Positions 25,622 through 32,366 of a stretch of DNA of 34,209 bases are shown here, piece by piece; position 1 is the first letter of the stretch; every line of letters starts with the position of its first letter. The DNA lies in contig JACPVA010000194.1 of NCBI GenBank assembly GCA_016191995.1, forward strand, positions 1 to 34,209, read 5' to 3'. This stretch comes from Burkholderiales bacterium (GTDB taxonomy: Bacteria; Pseudomonadota; Gammaproteobacteria; Burkholderiales; Burkholderiaceae_C). A program made the position numbers and the translations under genes. The notes below the pieces were generated by a model. It saw nothing but the letters and a program-made list of their open reading frames with translations. It searched no databases and had not been told where the DNA came from.

Positions 25622-26826
25622 TGTGGCTCAACACCCTGTGGCTGTCGCTGCGCTCCATCCGGCGCAACCTGCTGCGCTCGTTCCTCACCATCCTGGGCAT
25701 CGTCATCGGGGTGAGCGCCGTCATCACCATGGTCACCCTGGGCAACGGGGCCACCCTGGCGGTGCAGAACCAGATTGCCAGCCTGGGCACCAACCTGCTG
25801 CAGGTGCGCCCCGGCCAGCGCATGGGGCCGCCAGGCAGCGGCAACGCGCCGGCCTTCAAGGACGGGGATGCCGACGTGATTGCACAGCAGATCGGCGGCA
25901 TCCAGGCCGTGGCCCCCGAGGCGCGCACCAGCGCCACGCTGGTGGCGGGCGGGCGCAACTGGAGCAGCAGCGTCATCGGCAGCACCAACGCCTGGCTCGA
26001 AACCGGCAATTGGCAGGTGCACTCGGGCCGCGAGTTCAGCCCCGAAGAACTGCGTGCCGGTGCGGCCGTATGCCTGGTGGGCGCAACCCTGCAGCGCGAG
26101 CTGTTTGGCGGCCAGGACCCGGTGGGCCAGCAACTGCGCGTCAAGGCGTTTTCGTGCGAGATCATTGGCGTGCTGGCCTCCAAAGGGCAGGGCGCCTTCG
26201 GCAACGACCAGGACGAAGTGGTGCTGCTGCCCCTGGCCACGCTGCAGCGCCGTGTGACGGGCAGCACGCGGGTGCAGACGCTGCTGGTGTCCATGCAGGA
26301 CGGCAGCGACGCCGAGCGCGTGAAGGCCAGCCTGCGCCAGTTGCTGCGCGAGCGGCGCAAGCTGGCCGAGGCCGATGAGGACAACTTCAACATCCTGGAT
26401 ACCAAGCAGCTGGCCGACACGCTCTCGGGCACCACCAAGGTCATGACCACGCTGCTGGGCGCGGTGGCCGCCGTGAGCCTGCTGGTGGGCGGCATCGGCA
26501 TCATGAACATCATGCTGGTGAGCGTGACCGAGCGCACGCGCGAGATCGGCCTGCGCCTGGCCATCGGCGCGCTCGAGCGCGAGGTGCTGCTGCAGTTCCT
26601 CATCGAGGCCGTGGTGCTGGCCGCGCTCGGCGGGTTGATCGGCATCGTGCTGGCCACCGGCGCCTCGCTGCTGCTGGCGCAGGCCATGCAGGTGCCGTAT
26701 GTCTTCAGCCCGGGGGTGAACCTGCTGTCCTTCCTGTTCTCGGCGGGCATCGGGGTGCTGTTTGGCTACTTTCCCGCGCGCCGCGCTGCGCGCATGGACC
26801 CGATCGAAGCCTTGCGGCACGAGTGA
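25621..26826 (+). CDS. ABC exporter permease (MacB/FtsX type)
   Basis: An inner-membrane subunit of 401 residues with the MacB layout. One N-terminal helix (LLRSFLTILGIVIGVSAVITMV, about 16-37) is followed by a large periplasmic MacB_PCD domain (about 45-270), then three C-terminal helices of the FtsX domain with GGIGIMNIMLVSVTERTREIGLRLAIGA. Together with the ATPase it would drive substrates from the periplasm through the adaptor and the NodT-type channel. Known relatives export macrolides, peptides, siderophores or toxins; the substrate here is unknown. A minus-strand terminator and family A repeat lie directly after it. Confidence 0.92.
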   Translation: MWLNTLWLSLRSIRRNLLRSFLTILGIVIGVSAVITMVTLGNGATLAVQNQIASLGTNLLQVRPGQRMGPPGSGNAPAFKDGDADVIAQQIGGIQAVAPEARTSATLVAGGRNWSSSVIGSTNAWLETGNWQVHSGREFSPEELRAGAAVCLVGATLQRELFGGQDPVGQQLRVKAFSCEIIGVLASKGQGAFGNDQDEVVLLPLATLQRRVTGSTRVQTLLVSMQDGSDAERVKASLRQLLRERRKLAEADEDNFNILDTKQLADTLSGTTKVMTTLLGAVAAVSLLVGGIGIMNIMLVSVTERTREIGLRLAIGALEREVLLQFLIEAVVLAALGGLIGIVLATGASLLLAQAMQVPYVFSPGVNLLSFLFSAGIGVLFGYFPARRAARMDPIEALRHE

Positions 26827-26830
26827 TTCA

Positions 26831-26890
26831 CAATAAAAATGCCCGCAGCGCTTTATCTGCGGGCGTTGGCAGCTATAAAAATAATAGCTA
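26831..26890 (+). repeat. Family A intergenic repeat, copy 3
   Basis: It shares the A-rich lead, GCGCTTTAT block and the AGCTAT-AAAAATA-ATAGCT core (26871-26889). It differs in having a full 8-bp GC hairpin (26841-26864). It lies between the convergent efflux permease and heat-shock genes. Confidence 0.75.
26832..26864 (-). terminator. Rho-independent terminator of the hsp20 gene, formed by repeat A copy 3
   Basis: GCCCGCAG (26841-26848) pairs perfectly with CTGCGGGC (26857-26864). Read on the minus strand, the hairpin is followed by ATTTTTATTG. It lies 37 bp after the hsp20 stop. On the plus strand no T-run follows, so it acts mainly for the minus strand. Confidence 0.7.
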
Positions 26891-26901
26891 TGCTGGCGCG
26901 G

Positions 26902-27276
26902 TCAATGCACCGTCAGTTCCACGGCCTGCGGTTGAGCGTGGGCCAGCGTCAGGGTGAGCACGCCGTGCTCCAGCTTGGCCGCGCTGGCGGCGGCGTTGAT
27001 GGGCTGGGGGAGTTCCCAGGCGCGGTGCACCTTGCGCGGAGCGCCTTCGCTGCTGCGCACCTGCACGCGTGTGCCCTCGATGCTGATCTGCAACTGCTCG
27101 CGCGCCAAGCCTGGCACGTCGATCTGCAGGGTGGTGGCCTTGTCGTCCTGGGTAACCTGCACGCCCGCTGCAGGGGCTGCGGCGGCCTGCAGGCTGCTGC
27201 GCACCAGGTGCTGCCATGCGGCGTCAGGGCGGTGGGGCGCCCAGGCGGCGCGGCGGGTGACGGGGGTGAAGAACAT
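26902..27276 (-). CDS. Small heat-shock protein, Hsp20/alpha-crystallin family
   Basis: An ATP-independent holdase chaperone of 124 residues. A short N-terminal arm (1-45) leads into an alpha-crystallin domain (about 48-124) with TLQIDVPGLAREQLQISIEGTRV-type strands, a WELPQPIN segment, and EHGVLTLTLA, the family's ENGVLTLTLPK-like motif. The C-terminal extension is very short and the usual I-x-I/V motif is not clear, so large oligomers may form differently. The ATG at 27276 has GGAG eight bases before it; longer open frames upstream are shadow. It is preceded by a sigma-32-like promoter and followed by an intrinsic terminator, so it is a single-gene heat-shock unit. Confidence 0.92.
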   Translation of the reverse strand: MFFTPVTRRAAWAPHRPDAAWQHLVRSSLQAAAAPAAGVQVTQDDKATTLQIDVPGLAREQLQISIEGTRVQVRSSEGAPRKVHRAWELPQPINAAASAAKLEHGVLTLTLAHAQPQAVELTVH

Positions 27277-27327
27277 CAGGGTAACTCCTATACACTGCGC
27301 GGCCAGGGGTGAACCGCATGCCCCTGC

Positions 27328-27355
27328 AGATAGGCATGTGCCTGTGGATTTCAAG
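27328..27355 (-). promoter_or_regulatory. Sigma-32 (RpoH) type promoter for hsp20
   Basis: On the minus strand CTTGAAA (27349-27355) is a perfect sigma-32 -35 element. After 13 bases comes GCCTATCT (27328-27335), which matches the CCCCATNT -10 consensus at all but two bases. The predicted start of transcription near 27321 leaves a leader of about 45 bases. The -35 box ends 12 bp before the start codon of the divergent binding-protein gene. Confidence 0.75.
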
Positions 27356-27366
27356 AAAGACCAAGC

Positions 27367-28713
27367 ATGAATACTTTGAGCTTTGCCGGGTTGAAATCGG
27401 CGTGGGCGGCCCCAGGGCGCGTGGCCTGTGCCGCCGTGGCCCTGGCCGCGCTGGCCTTGCCGGCCAGCCATGCGCAAACCGCCGCGCCCGCGGCTGCTGC
27501 GCCTGCCGCCACGGCGGCTGCGCCGGTCAAGCTGGCGCTGATCGAAAGCCTCTCGGGCCCGTTTGCCAACACCGGCGAGGCCGTGTTCCGCAACATCTTC
27601 TGGGCGGTGGAACGCGTGAACGCACGCGGTGGCGTGCTGCTGCCTGCAGCCCAGGGCGGCATGCGCCCCTTGCAGGTGCAGCGCTTTGACAGCAAGGGCC
27701 AGAACGAGGAGGCGCTCTCTGCGCTGCGCTCGGCCATCGACCAGGGCGCCCGCATCGTCATGCAGGGCAACTCCTCGGCCACGGCAGCGGTGCTGATCGA
27801 CGCCATCAACAAGCACAACGAGCGCGAGCCCGACAAGCGCGTGCTGTTCCTCAACTACGCGGCGGTGGACCCCATCCTCACCAACGAGAAATGCAGCTTC
27901 TGGCATTTCCGCTTCGACGCCCATGCCGACATGCGCATGGCAGCGCTCATGGACGTGCTCAAGGCCGACAGCGCCGTCAAGAGCGTGTACCTCATCGGCC
28001 AGGACTACAGCTTTGGCCAGGCCGTGCTGCGCGAGGCGAAGAAGCAGCTCGCCGTGCAGCGCCCCGACGTGGCCATCGTGGGCGACGAACTCCATCCCGT
28101 GGGCCGTGTGAAGGACTTTGCGCCCTACGCCGTCAAGATCAAGACCAGCGGCGCGCAGGCCGTCATCACCGGCAACTGGGGCAACGACCTGACGCTGCTG
28201 GTCAAAGCCGCGCGTGAGGTGGGCTACACCGGCAGCTTCTACACCTTCTACGGCAACGCGCTGGGCGCTCCTGCGGCCATTGGCGATGCAGGCATCGGCA
28301 AGGTGGTGGCCGTGGCCGACTGGCTGCCCAACGTGCCGGGCGCGCAAAGCGAAGCCTTCTACCAGGCCTTCCGCGAGCGCTTTCCCAAGCCGCAGGACGA
28401 CTACGTCCACATGCGCATGCAGCTCATGGTCGAGGCGCTGGCCCAGTCGATCGAAGCAGCCGGCAGCGTGGAAGCCACCGCCGTGGCGCGCCAGATGGAA
28501 AAGGCCCGCGTGCAACTGGCCGGCCGCAGCGGCAGCATGCGCGCCGCAGACCACCAGTTCCAGCAGCCGCTGGTGGTGGGCATGATGGACAAGCAGGGCC
28601 AGCCCGGCGTGAAATTCGACGTCGAAGGCTCGGGCTACGGCTTCCGCGTCGTGCGCGATCTGCCGGCCGACAAGGCGCAAATGCCCACCAGTTGCCAGAT
28701 GCAGCGGTATTGA
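27367..28713 (+). CDS. Orphan ABC transporter substrate-binding protein (LivK type)
   Basis: A 448-residue periplasmic binding protein of the Peripla_BP_6 (Leu/Ile/Val-binding) family. The signal peptide is residues 1-36 (ending SHA), followed by an Ala/Pro-rich linker. KLALIESLSGPFANTGEAV is the usual first strand and helix; SVYLIGQDYSFGQAV and the TGNWGNDLTLLVKAA region belong to the second lobe. CSFWHFRFDAHADM and the final CQM contain two cysteines in the mature protein. No permease or ATPase genes of this importer class are adjacent; the nearest are LivGFHM about 23 kb away, so it could feed that importer or act alone. AAGAAAG lies just upstream of the ATG. Confidence 0.9.
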   Translation: MNTLSFAGLKSAWAAPGRVACAAVALAALALPASHAQTAAPAAAAPAATAAAPVKLALIESLSGPFANTGEAVFRNIFWAVERVNARGGVLLPAAQGGMRPLQVQRFDSKGQNEEALSALRSAIDQGARIVMQGNSSATAAVLIDAINKHNEREPDKRVLFLNYAAVDPILTNEKCSFWHFRFDAHADMRMAALMDVLKADSAVKSVYLIGQDYSFGQAVLREAKKQLAVQRPDVAIVGDELHPVGRVKDFAPYAVKIKTSGAQAVITGNWGNDLTLLVKAAREVGYTGSFYTFYGNALGAPAAIGDAGIGKVVAVADWLPNVPGAQSEAFYQAFRERFPKPQDDYVHMRMQLMVEALAQSIEAAGSVEATAVARQMEKARVQLAGRSGSMRAADHQFQQPLVVGMMDKQGQPGVKFDVEGSGYGFRVVRDLPADKAQMPTSCQMQRY

Positions 28714-28767
28714 TCCTAGGATGATGCCAGCAGCCCGACTGGGCAACTGACGCACATCTCCTCCTGA

Positions 28768-28839
28768 CCGCACCGCCACGGTGCCGTCCGCTTGCGGTGC
28801 TTCGCACCGGGCGGGCCGCATCTGGCGGTGCGGTTTTTT
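28768..28839 (+). terminator. Branched rho-independent terminator after the binding-protein gene
   Basis: CCGCACCGCC (28768-28777) pairs perfectly with GGCGGTGCGG (28824-28833), followed directly by six T. The 46 bases enclosed hold another hairpin, CGGTGC-TTC-GCACCG (28795-28809), so the structure is branched rather than a simple stem. It lies 55 bp after the stop codon. Confidence 0.7.
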
Positions 28840-28921
28840 CGTTTCGTCGCATCCCTGCTGCGCAACCCGCACGCCTTCTCGACACTGCCGGCATGTTCAA
28901 CCCTGCCCAGGAGATGGCGAC

Positions 28922-29473
28922 ATGCCCTACCCCTTGCTGATGTCCGTGGCCTGTGCGGCCCTGGTGGTGGCCGCGCCGCTGCCCGCCCATGCGGTGCCCG
29001 ATGCCCAGTTCGAACCTGCGTTCCAGGTGTTCATGCGCGCCTCGCAGGGAGAAGAATCGGCGATTGCGCAGGCCGTGGACGCCTTTGCCGCATTGCTCAA
29101 GGCCGAGCCCGCCAACCCCGTGCTGCAGGCCTACAGCGGCGCCGCGATGGCCATGCGGGCGCAGACCACCCTGCTGCCCTGGCGCAAGATGGCCTATGCC
29201 GAAGACGGCCTGGCGCAACTGGACAAGGCCCTGGCCCTGCTGGGCCCGGCGCACGAGGCCGTGGGCCAGAACCATGTGCCTGCCGTGCTGGATGTGAAGC
29301 TGGTGGCAGCCAACACCTTTCTGGCCCTGCCGCGCATGATGAACCGGCATGACCGGGGCCTGAAGCTGCTGGCCGAGGTGCGCAGCAGCCCCTTGCTGGC
29401 GTCGGCCCCGGCGCCGTTCCGCGCGGCAGTGGACAAGGCCGCGCGCAAGGCCGGGCTGGAGGGTGCCAAATGA
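28922..29473 (+). CDS. Small exported protein of unknown function, first gene of the Lol-like cassette
   Basis: A 183-residue protein with a signal peptide (about 1-24, ending AHA). The mature part is alpha-helical, with repeated Ala/Leu-rich helices (AVDAFAALLKAEPANPVLQAYSG, GLAQLDKALALLGP) that resemble TPR-like hairpins, though no clear consensus repeat is visible. The start at 28922 has CAGGAGA upstream. Its stop overlaps the start of the LolD-like ATPase (ATGA), so it is part of that operon. It may be a periplasmic accessory or scaffold for the transporter (inference). I do not recognise the family. Confidence 0.75.
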   Translation: MPYPLLMSVACAALVVAAPLPAHAVPDAQFEPAFQVFMRASQGEESAIAQAVDAFAALLKAEPANPVLQAYSGAAMAMRAQTTLLPWRKMAYAEDGLAQLDKALALLGPAHEAVGQNHVPAVLDVKLVAANTFLALPRMMNRHDRGLKLLAEVRSSPLLASAPAPFRAAVDKAARKAGLEGAK

Positions 29474-30165
29474 CGCACGCCCCGGCAGATGCCACTGCGC
29501 CGGTGGTGCGCCTGCGCGGTGTGCGCAAGACCTACCGCCTGGGCGCGCATGTGATCCCGGCGCTGCAGGGCGTGGATATGGAGGTGCAGCGCGGCGAGCT
29601 GCTGGCGCTGACCGGGCCCTCGGGCAGCGGCAAGAGCACCATCCTCAACCTCTGCGGCCTGATCGACACGCCGGACGAGGGCGACATCGCGCTGTCGGGC
29701 ACGCCCGTGCAGGGTCTGGACGAGGTGGCCCGCACCCTGCTGCGGCGCGATGCGCTGGGCTTTGTGTTCCAGAGCTTCAACCTGGTGCCGGTGATGACCG
29801 TGGCCGAGAACGTGGACTACCCGCTGTTCCTGGCGGGCGTGCCCTTGCCCGAGCGGCGCGAGCGCGTGGCCCGGCAACTCGCCGCCGTGGGCCTGCAGGA
29901 TCACGCCCGGCACCGGCCCGATGCCCTCAGCGGCGGGCAGCGCCAGCGCGTGGCGATTGCACGTGCGCTCATCAAGCGGCCGCGCCTGGTGATTGCCGAC
30001 GAGCCCACCGCCAGCCTCGATTCGCATACCGCCGACCAGGTGCTGGACCTGATGCGCGAGCGCGGCCAGGCCGAGGGCGCAGCCTTTGTGATTGCCACGC
30101 ACGACGAGCGCCTGACGCGCCGCTGCGACCGGGTGGTGGCCTTGCTGGACGGGAGGATCCAATGA
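29470..30165 (+). CDS. LolD-like ABC transporter ATPase
   Basis: A 231-residue ATPase of the LolD/MacB/FtsE class. Walker A is GPSGSGKST (49-57), the Q-loop is in FVFQSFNLVPVMT, the signature is LSGGQRQRVAIARA, Walker B is LVIADEPTASLD, and the switch His is in IATHDERLT. It is coupled by four-base overlaps to genes on both sides. The partner is the FtsX-fold permease that follows. In the Lol pathway such an ATPase drives release of lipoproteins from the inner membrane. Confidence 0.9.
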   Translation: MTHAPADATAPVVRLRGVRKTYRLGAHVIPALQGVDMEVQRGELLALTGPSGSGKSTILNLCGLIDTPDEGDIALSGTPVQGLDEVARTLLRRDALGFVFQSFNLVPVMTVAENVDYPLFLAGVPLPERRERVARQLAAVGLQDHARHRPDALSGGQRQRVAIARALIKRPRLVIADEPTASLDSHTADQVLDLMRERGQAEGAAFVIATHDERLTRRCDRVVALLDGRIQ

Positions 30166-31385
30166 ACGGCTTGTGGATGTGGCTGAAATTTGCCTGGCAC
30201 AACTGCCTGCGCAATCGGCGCCGCTCGCTGGTGACGGCGTCCATCGCCATGCTGGGCACGGCGGCCATTTTGCTGGCGGGCGGTTTTGCGCTGTTCACCT
30301 ACGAGAGCCTGGCCCAGGCCGCGGCGCGCGACACCGGCCACCTGGTGCTGGGCATGCCAGCGCACTTCAGCGCTGATGAAGACATGCCCCTGCAGCACGG
30401 CCTGGATGGTGTGGCCGCGCTGCGCAGCGCGCTGCTGGCCGACCCGGCCGTGCGTGCCGTGCTGCCGCGTGTGGTGTTCAGCGGCCTTATCAGCAACGGC
30501 GACAAGACCGCCGTGATGATGGCTCAGGGCGTGGAGCCCGACGCCGAGTTCGCGGTGAAGGGGCCGTTCCTCACGATCCAAAGCGGCACCTTGCTGGCAG
30601 GCGATGCTGCGCAGCCGCAGGTGCTGCTGGGCGCAGACCTGGCGCGCAGCCTCAAGGCTACGCCGGGCAGCAGCCTCACGCTGCTGGCCAGCACCACCGA
30701 GGGCGCGATGAACGCCATGGACGTGGTGGTGGCGGGCACCTTCAGCACCGGCGTGCCCGATGTGGACAAACGCGCTGTGTACACCAGCGTGCCGGTGGCG
30801 CAGCAACTGCTGGCCACGCAGCGGGTGTCCAGCCTGGGCGTGTTTCTGGACCGCATGGAGTCCACCGCCACGGCACGCGAGCGCCTGGCGCAGCAGTTTG
30901 CGCCCTTGCAGGTGCAGACCTGGGAGCAGCAGGCGTTTTTCTACCGCTCGGTGCGCGATCTGTACAACCGTATCTTTGGGGCGCTGGGCGTGGTCATCGT
31001 CATGATCGTGGTCTTTGTCGTCACCAACGCCATGGCCATGGCCGTGATCGAGCGCACCCGCGAGATCGGCACCCTGCGCGCTCTGGGCACGCTGCCCGCA
31101 CAGCTGCTGCGCAGCCTGGGGCTGGAGGGCATGCTGCTGGGCGGTGCGGGCGCGTTGGCCGGGGCGCTGCTGGCGCTGGCGGTGTCGGTGCTGCTGTATG
31201 TGTTTCCGGTGGACATGCCCCCGCCGCCGGGGCGCAGCGTGGGCTACCCGCTGAACATCAGCATCCACCCCACGCTGTACCTGCTGACCATGGGGGCCAT
31301 GGTGGTGCTGATCCTGCTGGCTTCGCTGCTGGTGGCGCGCAAGACCGTGCACATGCCGGTGGTCGATGCCCTTGCGCATACATGA
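30162..31385 (+). CDS. LolC/E-like (FtsX-fold) ABC permease
   Basis: A 407-residue inner-membrane protein. One N-terminal helix (SLVTASIAMLGTAAILLAGGFALF, about 22-45) is followed by a periplasmic MacB_PCD-like domain (about 48-270). Three C-terminal helices of the FtsX domain follow, with MAMAVIERTREIGTLRALGT between the first two and DMPPPPGRSVGYPLNISI as a loop. The layout fits LolC/LolE or MacB type permeases that handle lipids or lipoproteins without a channel. Only one permease is present, so it would form a homodimer. After its stop lies a family B repeat, then a LolA-like gene. Confidence 0.88.
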   Translation: MNGLWMWLKFAWHNCLRNRRRSLVTASIAMLGTAAILLAGGFALFTYESLAQAAARDTGHLVLGMPAHFSADEDMPLQHGLDGVAALRSALLADPAVRAVLPRVVFSGLISNGDKTAVMMAQGVEPDAEFAVKGPFLTIQSGTLLAGDAAQPQVLLGADLARSLKATPGSSLTLLASTTEGAMNAMDVVVAGTFSTGVPDVDKRAVYTSVPVAQQLLATQRVSSLGVFLDRMESTATARERLAQQFAPLQVQTWEQQAFFYRSVRDLYNRIFGALGVVIVMIVVFVVTNAMAMAVIERTREIGTLRALGTLPAQLLRSLGLEGMLLGGAGALAGALLALAVSVLLYVFPVDMPPPPGRSVGYPLNISIHPTLYLLTMGAMVVLILLASLLVARKTVHMPVVDALAHT

Positions 31386-31389
31386 AGTG

Positions 31390-31550
31390 AACACCCCCCT
31401 GAGGTGCTGCGCACCTTCCCCCCTCTCTCCAATCGCTGCGCGATTGGGGAGGGGGGACGCTCCCAGCGCGGCGGGACGGCCCTTGCGCGGGAGCACTGGC
31501 CTGGGGCGCGCCCGTTTCATGCGGCGCGGGTGGTGCGCAGCGCAATGAAT
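31390..31550 (+). repeat. Family B intergenic repeat, copy 3 (longest)
   Basis: Hairpin 1 is AGGTGC-TGC-GCACCT (31402-31416). Hairpin 2 has 17 pairs (31420-31436 with 31440-31456, two of them G-T) around a TGC loop. Then comes a conserved tail, CAGCGCGGCGGGACGGCCCT to GCGCAATGAATC. The tail's end matches the partial copy at 10501-10561, and the hairpins match the copy at 21802. It separates the permease from the LolA-like gene. Confidence 0.8.
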
Positions 31551-31568
31551 CTATGAAAGGAATCTCTT

Positions 31569-32366
31569 ATGTCTCTCGTTTTCAGAAAGAACCCGGCATG
31601 CTTGCTGAGCCTTGTGGTGGCGGCACTGGCAGGGCCTGCCCTGGCGCAGGATGCCGAGGCCCTGCTGCGCGACGCCGACCGTTACCGTACCGGGGCCGAC
31701 AACCTGCAGGTGGACACCTTGGTGCAGGCCTATGCGAGCGACGGCACGCTGGACAAGGAGCGCCGCTATACCGTGTTTGCGCAGGCCGAGCGGCGCACGC
31801 TGGTGCTGATGCAAAGTGCCGCAGAAAAAGGGCAGAAGGTGCTGATGCTGGGCGACGACTTCTGGCTGCTCATGCCCAGCAGCCAGCGGCCCCTGCGCAT
31901 CACTCCCATGCAAAAACTCCTGGGCGATGCCTCTACGGGCGACATTGCCACCATGCGCTGGAGCGGCGACTACAGCGCCACCCTGGTCGGCCTGGAGCCC
32001 TGCGTGGATGCCACGGTGCCCGCTGGCGCTGCCCCCAGCACCCAGGCCACCCCGCCCGCAAATTGTTACCACCTGCAGTTGCAGGCCACGCGCAAGGGCG
32101 TGACCTACCAGCGCATCGAGCTGTGGCTGGGCCAGCAGCGCCACGAGCCCGTGCGTGCCCAGCTCTACGTGCAGTCCGACAAGCTGGCCAAGCAAGCGCT
32201 GTTCGAGGTGGACCAGACCCTGTCCAGCGTCAGTGCCATGGTGCTGATCGACCAGCTGGGCAAGCAGAAGCAGACACGCATCCGCTACCTGGCGCGCAAG
32301 GAACGCACGGTGCCGGTGGAGTGGCTCAACCCCATGTTTCTGGCGCGCAGCCCCGTGCTGGAGTGA
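31569..32366 (+). CDS. LolA-like outer-membrane lipoprotein-sorting protein
   Basis: A 265-residue periplasmic protein with signal peptide (about 1-26, ending ALA). The mature sequence has the beta-rich half-barrel style of the LolA/LppX-like superfamily 'outer membrane lipoprotein-sorting protein' (PF17131): VLMLGDDFWLLMPSSQRPLRITPMQKLLGDAS, then IELWLGQQRHEPVRAQLYVQSDKLAKQALFEVD and the end MFLARSPVLE. Two cysteines (CVDAT, NCYHL) may form a disulfide. GAAAGGA precedes the ATG by seven bases. Inferred role: shuttling a lipid or lipoprotein from the upstream ABC permease to the outer membrane. Its stop overlaps the next start by one base (TGATG). Confidence 0.82.
   Translation: MSLVFRKNPACLLSLVVAALAGPALAQDAEALLRDADRYRTGADNLQVDTLVQAYASDGTLDKERRYTVFAQAERRTLVLMQSAAEKGQKVLMLGDDFWLLMPSSQRPLRITPMQKLLGDASTGDIATMRWSGDYSATLVGLEPCVDATVPAGAAPSTQATPPANCYHLQLQATRKGVTYQRIELWLGQQRHEPVRAQLYVQSDKLAKQALFEVDQTLSSVSAMVLIDQLGKQKQTRIRYLARKERTVPVEWLNPMFLARSPVLE

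Noticed and set aside
24845..26826. Split MacB gene caused by a frameshift
   Set aside because: Each half has its own sensible start and the junction is a clean TGATG stop-start overlap. Separate ATPase and permease proteins are common in this exporter class.
26902..28872. Very long open frame of about 650 codons on the minus strand covering hsp20 and the antisense of the binding-protein gene
   Set aside because: Only the last 124 codons look like a protein. The rest is antisense to a clear LivK-type gene, with the His/Ala/Gly-rich composition typical of shadow frames in GC-rich DNA; the hsp20 start has a good ribosome-binding site and promoter.
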